Assembly: GCA_030789695.1 (NCBI GenBank)
Contig: CM061142.1
Span: 148,139,266-148,203,265 of the forward strand
Reading direction: 5' to 3'
Source: Scilla litardierei
Taxonomy: Eukaryota > Streptophyta > Magnoliopsida > Asparagales > Asparagaceae
Length of the DNA stretch: 64,000 bases
Every line of letters begins with the position of its first letter. The first letter of the stretch is position 1. A program made the position numbers and the translations under genes. Positions 9,923 through 19,550 of this stretch are shown here, piece by piece. A model generated the notes under the pieces. The model ran no database searches and had not been told where the DNA came from. It worked only from the letters and a program-made list of their open reading frames with translations.

Positions 9923-10522
9923 TTACCTTAGATTTGATGGTAATTGTTTAAGCTCTACATCAGGGGGCGCTGTACCCTCTACTTCCTCTCCTTGTGAAAG
10001 CTTGGCTTCTTCTGCAACATCTGGGTTTAGTTCCTGCTCTGGGAGTGGGATCTCGCATGCAGGCTCAGATTCACTTCTTGGTGAGGACGGTGTGTCGGAA
10101 TAGACACTGCACAACTCCGTGTGGGCATCGATGGGGCCACTGCTTTGCTCCGGTCTACACCTGAAATCAAGGGATGTGTTAGTGGGTTCATAAATGTAAG
10201 AGTGAGGGTCGTAGAGTGTACTTCCCTGAATCTCGTCATGACCAGTGGACTCCTCGAGAGTGTAGTACTCTTCGATGCATGCTCTACTGTCTTCAAAATA
10301 TAACTTCCCGTCCCTCACATCAACTCTGATGTTTCCCTCGATAGTCCCTTCCAGGGATATTTGCTCCATTACATAGCTAGCAAATAGTTGTTCAATGGGG
10401 TCCTCGATATCAACGGTAAATGCCCCTATGGTATGGACCTCATGAACAAGTTCCTTAAGAAGGCCTGCGAAGGAATCATCATCTCCCAGGCTAGACTCAG
10501 TCATCAACATCGCGTCCCCCAT
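9923..10522 (-). CDS. Conserved acidic N-terminal domain in place of gag-protease (A)
   Basis: I do not recognise this 199-residue protein. It starts 142 bp after the primer site and runs to ELKQLPSNLR, where RT begins. It is strongly acidic, with no CCHC knuckle and no DSG/DTG protease motif. Element B has a homologue (GELVDEV against KELVHEV; QISPEGTI against QISLEGTI), so this arrangement is a family trait. The segment RVDVRDGKLYF vaguely recalls the region after the protease in Athila/Tat polyproteins and could be a relic. Gag and protease would then have to come from another element. Confidence 0.6.
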   Translation of the reverse strand: MGDAMLMTESSLGDDDSFAGLLKELVHEVHTIGAFTVDIEDPIEQLFASYVMEQISLEGTIEGNIRVDVRDGKLYFEDSRACIEEYYTLEESTGHDEIQGSTLYDPHSYIYEPTNTSLDFRCRPEQSSGPIDAHTELCSVYSDTPSSPRSESEPACEIPLPEQELNPDVAEEAKLSQGEEVEGTAPPDVELKQLPSNLR

Positions 10523-10664
10523 GTTCCTGTTAAGATCTTATGTAAAATACTGGGAGAGCACATAAATTGGGTAGCAAATAGAGTCAAAAAGGAAAAATAA
10601 AGGAAAAAAAATAAAGAAAGTAAGATATAACTGGGTGATCCAAATAGATCGCCGTCAAAAATCC

Positions 10665-10682
10665 TCCCCGGCAACGGCGCCA
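10665..10682 (-). other. Primer binding site, tRNA-Asp (element A)
   Basis: The minus strand reads TGGCGCCGTTGCCGGGGA, matching the 3' end of plant tRNA-Asp with CCA. It lies 14 bp inside the 5' LTR end. A tRNA-Asp primer is typical of Athila-type elements. Confidence 0.93.
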
Positions 10683-11697
10683 AAGTCGCGTCCGGATGTA
10701 TACCCGAAAAACGACTTGTAGTTTTACCGCAAGCGCACGGTGTAGCGGCGAGCGGGTATCGAATTAAGGGAGGACGAATGACCGTGTCTTACTCAAATCA
10801 CCTAGCTATCAAGAGAACAAGAATAATTGGGTGTAATAATCACAATCGTTCGAGTATCAAGGAAATATCAATATAATAAAAAGCGTCTAGGGATAGGAAA
10901 TTCCCACTACGGACCGTCTCTCATCCTTGTGATTCATAAGTTTCATTGTTGCTAAGCTTGAATATAGGTGAATTAGTCGCAGCTTAATGTAGAACCAAGC
11001 TCACGCTCTCGCACTATTGCCGGTCTATAGCAAACCTAGGATAGGGCCCACTCTCGTGCAAACCCTAGCCTAAGCTGCTAGCTTGAAGAATGACATCATT
11101 GTTCAATCATATCTCGAGCCCACTCTCATGCAAACTCGATCTACGACCTAGGTTATGATAGGTCTTATTCGTCCAATCTCTTACAAACGAATATTAGTAT
11201 AGATTCACAATTAAAAATCATAGCTTTGATCTAATCTCTTGCAAACCAAATCTAGAGAAATCCAATTGTCAATCTAAATCGAATATCTAGGCCTTCCTAC
11301 CAATTGGGATCCAATCTCTTGCAAATCCCAATCGATATGAATGCCTAGCTACTCGTAATTTATCAATCACAACCTAACCCTAATCAATTCTAGCAACAAA
11401 TCAACAAATTCATCACAATTCAGAGATAGGGTCCATAGGGTTCATCCCCATGCCCTAGAACGACAACACTACTCACTAGACATCAAGCAAATCTCAGAAA
11501 TAATAACAATAATCGCGGCACAATTCATTGCAAAAGAGAAATAATGCATAAAAATCAAGTTTTTAATTGGAATAGACAAACCAATTTAGATGCCAATGAT
11601 TTCCAGCTGAGAATTCACCAAAGAGTAGCCGTCAAAAATCCTAAAAGAAAGACTAAAAATTAATGTTCAAAAGTCTCTCTAAACTAGGGCAAAAACT

Positions 11698-11711
11698 GGG
11701 TTTAAATACCC
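11698..11711 (-). promoter_or_regulatory. TATA box of element A 5' LTR
   Basis: The palindromic gggtttaaataccc (TATTTAAA on minus) lies 81 bp downstream of the palindrome array. It is the likely core promoter for the element RNA. Confidence 0.65.
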
Positions 11712-11792
11712 TCTAAAATTGTCCAAAAAATCGTGACCAAACTGCCCTTGAACAGCCCAGAAATCGCAACCCTAACAGCAGGCGGAGAGGGT

Positions 11793-12154
11793 CACTCGGC
11801 CGAGTGACCCTTGTCACTCAACCGAGTGACAAACCCTGTAGAAAAACAGTAACTTCGTGGTTTTCAGGGTCTGTCTTCGGGGGGTGGCTCGGCCAAGTGG
11901 ACTTCTTCATTCGGCCGAGTGAGAACTCATACTCGGCCAAGTGGGCCTCCTCAGGATCTCTGAAAATTCAAGTAACTTGGCCTTTCTCTGGACGAAATTC
12001 CCTGTACCACTCGGGCGAGTGAACTTTCTCACTCGGCCGAGTGGGCTTCCTTTGTTCGACCGAGTATACGCTAAAAATATCCTGTGCGTGTCCGTTTTGT
12101 TCGGCCGAGTGGGGCTACTTGCTCGGCCGAGTGAGTGGTCTACTCGACCGAGTG
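11793..12154 (-). repeat. U3 palindrome array, element A 5' LTR
   Basis: This is the same array as 889-1249, about eleven copies of ACTCGGCCGAGT. Differences from the other LTR often hit the central GC, as in CGACCG at about 12142-12152. Confidence 0.93.
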
Positions 12155-12175
12155 GTGTGCTGTTGAGCTCATTCT

Positions 12176-12322
12176 TCATTCTCTAGCCTCCTCGTCGCTC
12201 CTATTGATTTCCTTCTTCTTCCGCTCATCCTCCATCACTGATAAGTCCTCGAATAAGCCGTGGGTGACACTCCTAAGCACGTGCAAATCCTTTAATCTCA
12301 AATTCACTCCAGATCGCTCCAT
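12176..12322 (-). pseudogene. U3 small ORF, truncated copy (A 5' LTR)
   Basis: This is the same N-terminus as the ORF at 1001-1417 (MERSGVNLR), with the same ttcag|gaaat upstream. A short indel near 12176-12186 shifts the frame, so it stops after about 48 residues, before the array. Confidence 0.4.
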
Positions 12323-12457
12323 ATTTCCTGAAAGACGAAAAAAACAAGAAAAAGTGAAAAGCCTCGTAATATTGTCGAATAATCGTGAAAAACGCGACAT
12401 GAGCGATCAAAACGACATGCAAACATGCAGAAAAAGGTGTAAAATATGGAGTGATCA

Positions 12458-12532
12458 AACACGTCAAGGCGTGACCCAGTATGAAACCTAACTAAACTAA
12501 GCAGGACCCAGTTTTAGAACCAGACTACCTAT
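12458..12532. other. 75-bp spacer between elements A and B
   Basis: This pre-insertion sequence lies between two LTR ends. Nothing recognisable is in it. It continues at 24882 on the far side of B. Confidence 0.6.
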
Positions 12533-12669
12533 TGATATGCTCATATTTTATACTTTATTTCTGCATATTTCCATGCCATATCGATTGTCCATATTGCAAA
12601 TTCAAAGCTTAAACGACAATTTTTCGACGAATTTCACTATTTCTATGTTTTGTTGGATTTTCAGGAAAT

Positions 12670-12807
12670 ATGGAGCAATCGAAAGCAAATTGGAGCTATA
12701 AGCCTATACACGCGTGCCAGAGCGTCAGCGACGATGATATTGAGGAGCTCCCTATGCTTAAAGATGAGAAGAAGCAAAAGAAAGAGAAGATAAAGAGGAA
12801 GGAATGA
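12670..12807 (+). CDS. U3 small ORF, element B 5' LTR
   Basis: This 45-residue ORF starts MEQSKANWS and ends in a Lys/Glu-rich stretch. It follows gattttcag|gaaat, a 3' splice-site-like sequence also found in A. The N-terminus is shared with the other three LTR copies. Function unknown. Confidence 0.35.
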   Translation: MEQSKANWSYKPIHACQSVSDDDIEELPMLKDEKKQKKEKIKRKE

Positions 12808-12842
12808 AGGAAGAAAGAAGAGGAGAAGCTGCAAAATCAGCT

Positions 12843-13172
12843 CACTCGGCCGTGTGGATCAGACCACTCGACCGAGTGAGATTGATCCCGGCCAAGCCCA
12901 AGCCCCGAAGCGCGTCAAAGATACTCGGCTGAGTCAAACTTTCACTCAATCGAGTGAAAAGCCCACTATACCGTGTGGAGAAGGAAAAGCTGGAACCAGA
13001 ACGCTTATTTTGAAGATTCCTGCAGGAGCTCCTACTCGACCAAGTGAGATGGCCACTTGACCGAGTGAGCCGATCACTCGACCGAGTGGCCAGAAGATAC
13101 AGAGCGCCGAATTTTGAAGATTTTCTGTAGAAACTTCCACTCGACCGAGTAAAACTTTCACTCGGCCGAGTG
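12843..13172 (+). repeat. U3 palindrome array, element B 5' LTR
   Basis: About ten copies of the ACTCG(N)(N)CGAGT word are present, mostly the CGACCG variant. Several are damaged by point mutation, for example the copies near 12845 and 12967. Confidence 0.9.
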
Positions 13173-13255
13173 TGTCGCCAGCCCAGATTTGAAAACTAGG
13201 GTTTGTTTAGGTTTGAGGGTATGTTGGTCAGCTTTTTCCTAGGATTTTGAGTCAG

Positions 13256-13263
13256 TATAATTA
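13256..13263 (+). promoter_or_regulatory. TATA box of element B 5' LTR (degraded)
   Basis: TATAATTA lies 83 bp after the array. The partner LTR has the intact TATAAATA at 23839. Confidence 0.5.
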
Positions 13264-14265
13264 GTAGTTTTATGAGCTGTCAAAAAGAGAGACGACATGG
13301 CTAGAGATCATAGAGAAGACTCAACTTTTATTTGCTATTGTTTTTTATTAGAGATCTAGTTCTTAATTATCTTGTTGGATTGAAGCCTTATGATTCATTA
13401 GTTTGTTTAAACTCTTGTTATATTCAGTTTTATGATTATTTCTTGTTTAGTTCTCTTCTATATGATGATTTCCATTGTCTCCATGAATTCTATTGCTTTG
13501 ATCGTGACTTTTTGTGAGTAGTCTCTTTGCTTTAGGGCAAATGGATGAACCCTATGGATTTAGAGCTTGATATGTGAAATCTATTGAAAACCCATATTGA
13601 TAAACTTATTTTAGGGTTAGATTATGATTGATCTACTTCAAATACCAATGGATTTATACTTAGATCTTGAGAACTTGAAAGAGGATCTTGATCTATAGGA
13701 AGCCCTAGATATTTGATTTAGATCTATAATTTGGATATCCTAGATTTGGTGCACGAGAGCGACCAAAGCTAGTATCTTTATTAAATTTCTATAATTATAT
13801 TCGTCTGTATGGCGGTAAGACGAATACGAACCATCGTAATGTAGATTCGAACTCACGTTGCATGACAGTGAACTTGAGCAAAAATTGAATTATATTATCG
13901 ATTTTAATGCTAATAATTTAAACTAGTCTTACGAGAGAGCAAGGTTCTAGCTTGAGTTATTATAGACTTGCGTAGCATGAGATCATGCACTGGTTCACAA
14001 AAAAGTTGCGACAATGTCATCCTAAATTGAGAGTTAGTAAATGGGAGTTCATATTCACATTGATACTCGAAAATCTATAATGGGGGTTCCCTATTCCTAG
14101 GCATTCTTATTAATTGAATTTACAACCGATATTTCTCACGTTCGTGATATACACATTTCTTCACCATTGTTCCTTCCGTGCCACATAACCAAGCTTACCA
14201 CTTAACCATGTGCTTGTGATAAAACTATATTGTTTTCTGAGTTTATCTAGACACGATCAAGTTTT

Positions 14266-14283
14266 TGGCACCATTGCCGGGGA
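14266..14283 (+). other. Primer binding site, tRNA-Asp, mutated (element B)
   Basis: TGGCACCATTGCCGGGGA differs from A's intact site by two G-to-A changes, each at a former CG. This is consistent with decay by cytosine methylation. It lies 6 bp after the LTR. Confidence 0.88.
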
Positions 14284-14366
14284 GGATGCGACGGTTTTAT
14301 TTTAGTTACTAACGCTACTTTCCAGACTGCTTTATTTGTTTTGATCAGGTTAATTTGGGAGTTGCG

Positions 14367-14984
14367 ATGTGCTGGACAGACTCTAATCTGTTGCATGATG
14401 AAACTTTCGCGTCCTTACTGGGGGAATTAGTAGATGAAGTTTGGTCTACAGGTCCAATTGCTATCAACGTAGGGGACCATCTTGAACAACAATTTTGCCA
14501 ACTTTGTTATTGACCAAATTTCCCCTGAAGGCACAATCAAGGATGGAATTAGAGTGTATATTGAGGGAGATGAGCTACACTTTCATACCGATGATGCCCT
14601 TCAACCTATGAAGAATGATAGCATGTAAGCATGTGCAGAGCTAGACTGTGTTTATGAACAGCCGCTTTGGGATGCCGACATTCAGGGAAGTCCACCTAAC
14701 GATTCTTATTGTAACACCCAGTTATATAATAAATTCTGTTTTGATGACATGGGTGTTCAAGAGAAATGTGGTAGTCCCGTTGATCCAGGAGCAAAGTCGC
14801 CATGTGCATACTTTGATGCTCCATCATCACCAATTAATGATGATGAATCTGCGTGCACAAATCTATCTTCTAAAGAGGAAATAAAAGAAGGTGAAACTGA
14901 GGACATTATGCTTTCACAGGAAGGGGAAGCGGGGGGTAAATCACCCCTGAGGTAGAACTGAAACAATTACCTCCCAACTTGCAG
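14367..14984 (+). pseudogene. Acidic N-terminal domain of element B
   Basis: This is a decayed homologue of A's 199-residue domain. Matching stretches include TFASLLGELVDEV, DQISPEGTI and a late SQEGEAGG...VELKQLPPNL segment. At least one frameshift (near 14490) and several stops break it. There is no zinc knuckle or protease motif, as in A. Confidence 0.65.
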
Positions 14985-16470
14985 TATACATTTTAGGAGA
15001 TAATTTGACTTATCCTGTGATTGTAAATGCGAATCTTAGTTCCAATCAGCTTGAAAGCCTCTTACATGTTTTAAGAAGTCATATGTATGTTCTTGGTTAG
15101 ATCATCTGATCTGAAGGGGATTAGTCCTGGGTTGTGCAACCATAGGATCCATCTAGAAAACAGCGAAGCCACCTCCATAGAGCCTCAAAGGAGATTGAAC
15201 CCCAATATGAAATAGGTGGTTAAAAAAGAGATCCTAAGATTGTTTGAGACAGACATTATCTACCCTATTTCTGACAGTAGGTGGGTCAGCTTGGTTCATG
15301 TTGTTCCGAAGAAAGGTAGGATGCCAGTCATAAAAAACGATAAGGGTGAGTTGATATCCACTAGGATTGTGACTGGTTGGTGCATGCGTATTGATTACAG
15401 AACATTAAACAAAGCCACTAGAAAAGACCATTACCCATTACCCTTTATTGACCAGATGCTAGAGCGACTTACAAAGTATAAATACTTTTGTTATTTGGAT
15501 GGGTATTTGTGATTCTTTCAGATCCCTCTCCACGAAGTTGATCAGGAAAAGGCCACTTTCACGTGCCCATATGGCACATACGCATATCGGAGGATGCCAT
15601 TTGGACTTTGTAATGCTCCTGCCACCTTTTAAAGGTGCATGACATCTATCTTCTTCGATTATATCGAAGATATCATGGAAGTTTTCATGGATGACTTTTC
15701 TGTTTATGGGACTGAATTTTACTCTTGCTTGGCCAATCTAACCAAAGTTTTAAAGAGATGCCAACAAAATAATCTGACTCTGAATTGGAAAAGTGCCTTT
15801 TTATGGTCACTGAGAGGATAGTTCTTGGGCACCTAGTCTCATCGAGGGGAATTGAGGTAGACAAAGCTAAAATTGAAGTTATTGAAAAATTACATTCTCC
15901 ATTAATGTAAAGAGCATTAGAGCATTCCTTGGTCATGCGAGTTTTACCATCGTTTCATCAAGGATTTTGCTTAAATTGCCCGTCCCCTTACAGCTTTGCT
16001 TGCTAAAGATGCTCCTTTTGTTTTTTTTCCGATGACTGATTGCAGGCTTTTAACACGCTGAGGCATTCATTTCTGCTCCCATTATACATCCACCAGATTG
16101 GTCCCTTCCTTTTGAGTTGATGTGTGACGCTAGTGACCATGCAGCTGGAGTAGTGTTGGGGCAGAGAAAGGATAAATAGCTGCATGCGATATATTATGTA
16201 AGTAAGACCTTAGATGAAGCTTAGAGGAATTACACCACTACTAAGAAGGAGCTTTTAGCCGTGGTCTACTCAATCGAGAAGTTTCGTTCTAATCTTCTTG
16301 GATTGAAGGTGATAGTGCATACGAACCACATAGCATTGAAATACCTCCTGAACAAAAAGGAAGCCAAGCCGAGGCTCATCTGGTGGATCTTCCTTTTGCA
16401 AGAATTTGATTTGGTGATCAGAGATAAAAGGGGGCGGATAATCCTGTGGCAGACCATTTATCAAGGCTAA
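14985..16470 (+). pseudogene. pol: Reverse transcriptase and RNase H region of element B
   Basis: Recognisable RT blocks are WVSLVHVVPK, IDYRTLNKATRKDHYPLPF, RMPFGLCNAPATF and the active-site MEVFMDDFSVYG at about 15675-15712. RNase H remains are [16 protein letters not shown] and [19 protein letters not shown]. Stops (for example after CYLDGYL near 15510) and frameshifts interrupt the frame repeatedly. B preserves the LCNAP bases that A has lost. Confidence 0.88.
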
Positions 16471-16639
16471 TTCGAGAGGGGGAGAATGGAAGTATGTCGA
16501 TTGATGACACATTTGCTGATGATAAGCTTTTTGCTTTGGGACTTTGGAAGTGCCATGGGTTATAGACTTAGTGAATTATTTGGCGTGTAATATCAAGCCA
16601 CATGGGTTAGCTGTGTAACAAAGGAGAAATTTCATGCAT

Positions 16640-17923
16640 GAGGCCTGGAGATATTTTTAGGAAGACCCATACCTCTACAAGACATGCAAGGATGGGATTA
16701 TAAGGAGATGCGTCTCAAAAGAGGAAGCCACATGTATTATTTCACATTGCCATGATATGCCACGCAGAGGACATGCAGCTGCTTCCAAGACTACTGCAAA
16801 GATATTGCAGTGCGGATTTTACTGGCCAACCATGTTCAAAGATACGCATGATTTTGTCAAGAAGTGTGACAGATGTCAGAGAACAGGAAACATATAAAAA
16901 AGGAATGAGATGCCGATGAAGTCAATCTTAGAGATCAAGCCCTTTGACTGTTGGGGTGTTGACTTCATGGGACTGTTCCCATCAAGCAAAGAGAATAAAT
17001 ACATACTGGTGGTCGTCAATTATGTTTCGAAGTGGGTAGAAGCTATTGCCACCCCCACCAATGACGTCTGAGTAGTTGCCGAGTTCTTAAAAAACATGTT
17101 CCCCCGTTTTGGAGTTCCTAGGACATTGATAAGCGACGGAGGAAGCCATTTTATCGAGAACAAGTTTAGAAGCCATGCTAAAGAAGTATAGGGTACATCA
17201 CAGAGTTGGACTGGCCTATCATCCCCAAACAAGTGGACAAGTGGAAGTCTCCAATAGGGAAATCAAGCAAATCCTAGAAAAGACGGTTGATAAGTCAAGA
17301 AAAGATTGGTCAATGAAGCTAAATGATGCATTATGGGCATACAGCATAGCTTTCAGGACTCCCATTGGTACCACCCATACCGGCTAGTTCATAGGAAGGC
17401 ATGTCACTTGTCGGTAGAATTGGAGCACCATGCTTACTGGGCCATCAAGACACTCAATCATGACTACAAGAGCACGGGAGTACGGTGACTCCTCGATCTC
17501 AACGAGCTTGAAGAGATTAGAAGAGATGCCAATGAGAGATCCAGAATATACAAAAAGAGTACAAAGATTTTTCACGATGCCCGCATTACGGTGAAATACT
17601 TTGATATGGGAGATAAGGTCCTATTATTCAACTCTACGCTTAGATTCTTTTTGGGAAAGTTGAGATCTCGTTGGTCGGGACCATTCACCATACGTCATAT
17701 ACATCCCGGAGGAGCTATTGACTTAGAAGGAAATGATGGAGTATCATTCAAGGTCAATGGGCAAAGACTGAAACATTACTCCACGGGAGATCTTACCAGT
17801 GAAATAAAGAGCATCTACCTTAAAGACGCTTGGACTAAAAGTTTGGCAACTACAACAACACGGTTGATGACTACGTCGACCTACTTGAAGAGGTTATCGA
17901 AGAAGCCACGCCTTACAACGTGA
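16640..17923 (+). pseudogene. pol: Integrase region of element B
   Basis: The zinc-binding segment (CDRCQRTGN), catalytic [15 protein letters not shown] and [12 protein letters not shown] are all visible in shifting frames, followed by [12 protein letters not shown] and [14 protein letters not shown]. Numerous stops are present. The sequence parallels A's integrase throughout. Confidence 0.87.
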
Positions 17924-18300
17924 AAACCTTGCTTATGGAGGAATCTGATGGTGAGCCAATTTCTGAAAAGAATTCCCTAATAGAAGACACCCCGGACCCC
18001 TCACCAATGAAGAGGAGAACGATGTTGACGTCGTGAGGATAAGAGAGCTCTGTAAACTTTCTTCAGGAAGCATCGAAAGCACATGCCACCGGTGAAGATT
18101 CTAACATCACCGAGGAAGAACACGGAGCCTTTGAAGGCTAGAAGCAAAGCTTGTGGGGAGTCATCTCCCACCATTACAAAAAGGAGACTCCACTTGAGGA
18201 GACCAAGTAAGAAAACATTGAGCGTTCAAAGCCCACCAGTCTCCTAGCCAAATTCGACACTCACATCTCCTATACGCCAAATATCACACGTGGAACGTAA
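17924..18300 (+). pseudogene. Acidic polyprotein tail of element B
   Basis: This is the counterpart of 6647-7039. It is Glu/Asp-rich and ends YTPNITRGT before a TAA at 18298-18300. The frames are broken. Confidence 0.5.
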
Positions 18301-18635
18301 ATCATGAGGGGTCGAGCTCAAGACCATAAATGAGCACATATCGGGAGGCAACCCGACGTTTCTATCTTAGTTTTAGTCCATTCGTAGTTTTAATTTGTTC
18401 AAATTTACCAAATAATCGATAGATCAAAAGCTAGGAAAAATTCTGACATTGGGTTGGCGATGTTTTATCTGCAGAGAGAAGACCATGAGGATGCCAACCA
18501 AATGGAGAGCACATATGGTGAAGGAGATCCGTGCCAAGGAGGAGTTTGAATGAGAAAAGGAGGAGGAACTTGAAGAAAGAAAACGAGATAGAAGATGGTG
18601 AATAACAGAAACCTGAAGCTGGAAAAATTAGTTTT
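18301..18635 (+). other. Spacer between pol tail and internal array (B)
   Basis: No gene is supported. It contains gggaggcaacc (about 18341), shared with A, and a purine-rich stretch at about 18540-18600. Confidence 0.5.
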
Positions 18636-19024
18636 ACTCGGTCGAGTGATATTCTCACTTGACCGAGTGAACCCTCACTCGGCCGAGTGAGAATACTGAT
18701 CAGGGAAGTATAAAAACTCAACTCTGTATATTTATACCACTTGATCGAGTGGATCAATGTAGCAGAACCTGAAAAATCAATGCTCTGTGAAGCCCCTCTG
18801 CTCGATCGAGTAACTAGTTCACTCGATCGAGTGACTAATCCACTCGGCCAAGTGGGAGATTGTAGCCGAAATCTTGAAATTGGTTTTCTGTCTCATCTTC
18901 TGACTCGATCGAGTGACTCATCTCACTTGGTCGAGTCAGTCGACCCGACGACACTATCAAAAATCCTAAATGATCTGTCGTTCTGGGTCACCTGATCGAG
19001 TGACCAATGTCACTCCACCGAGAG
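18636..19024 (+). repeat. Internal palindrome array between pol and ORF1 (B)
   Basis: About twelve copies of ACTCG(N)(N)CGAGT are present. Here the CGATCG and CGGTCG centres are common, unlike in B's LTRs, where CGACCG dominates. The array is followed after 19 bp by a TATA box. Confidence 0.92.
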
Positions 19025-19043
19025 ACTTAAGTCGCCAGACACT

Positions 19044-19051
19044 TATAAAAA
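19044..19051 (+). promoter_or_regulatory. Internal TATA box upstream of the ATHILA-ORF1-like gene (B)
   Basis: TATAAAAA in acttataaaaaggg is a strong plant TATA context. It is placed as in A, directly downstream of the internal array and upstream of a CT-rich leader containing AAACCCTAA (19221-19229). Confidence 0.65.
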
Positions 19052-19258
19052 GGGAAATTGAGCTCGATTGAGCTCTTCACCCAAATCGATAGCAGCCACC
19101 CCCTTCCCTTCAAAACCTATCGACTCGACCGAGCATCTTAGCATTACTCGACCGCGGCACCAACCTGCACCACCTCCGGCCACCGAACTTCGGACCACCT
19201 CTGACCACATCCTCTCTACTAAACCCTAATTTGCTTCCCATCTCTTTCCCTCTATCTC

Positions 19259-19370
19259 GTAAGCCATAATTCAACCTCAAATCACAATTAACCCTATTAA
19301 TCTCCATATTTTCTTGATCTACCCCAATTAATTCGAATTTTTGACACGAATTAACATTTTTGTGCAACAG
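19259..19370 (+). other. Putative 5'-leader intron of the ATHILA-ORF1-like gene (B)
   Basis: This 112-nt AT-rich stretch opens with GTAAGC and closes with tgtgcaacag, followed by gaaagcttgggggag. A has a 110-nt stretch with the same exon context. Branch-like ttgac and ttaac lie 20-40 nt before the acceptor. Splicing is inferred. Confidence 0.55.
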
Positions 19371-19550
19371 GAAAGCTTGGGGGAGATTCTTTCCGACGAC
19401 TACGGAGATATAGCTTGGGAGAGCGATCCTACAATTGGGGCATCACTTGGGAGTCACATCGCTCGCTTGAAACACTCGTTCCACATTATTTTTAGAGCGA
19501 TTATATTCATATATTTTTCGTGGAGTGCTCCATGCTGACGGCATTACACC

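Larger units (their letters stand above)
1..12457 (-). mobile_element. Element A: Athila-like Ty3/gypsy LTR retrotransposon, left end outside window
   Basis: The element reads right to left. In its own orientation the order is 5' LTR, tRNA-Asp primer site, short acidic ORF, RT-RNase H-integrase, acidic tail, palindrome array with TATA box, ATHILA-ORF1-like gene, long non-coding stretch, polypurine tract and 3' LTR. Athila affinity is inferred from the tRNA-Asp primer site and the RT motif MEVFMDDFS. About 235 bp of the 3' LTR lie outside the window, judged against the other LTR. By eye the LTRs differ at about 20 of the first 550 aligned bases, so the insertion is moderately old. Pol contains stops and frameshifts. 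The right flank is aacac; the left target duplication cannot be checked. Confidence 0.9.
10697..12457 (-). repeat. 5' LTR of element A
   Basis: This 1761-bp LTR is bounded by TG (minus strand, at 12457) and CA (at 10697). It aligns with 1-1552 from position 10932 on. It contains a U3 ORF near its start, then a palindrome array, then a TATA box. Confidence 0.93.
12533..14259 (+). repeat. 5' LTR of element B
   Basis: This 1727-bp LTR runs from TGATATGC to ACACGATCA and pairs with 23125-24881. It has the same internal plan as A's LTR: U3 ORF, palindrome array, TATA box. Confidence 0.92.

Noticed and set aside
10665..10682. Possible tRNA-Asp gene fragment
   Set aside because: Only the 18 nt complementary to the tRNA 3' end are present, at the primer site position next to an LTR; no cloverleaf can be formed.
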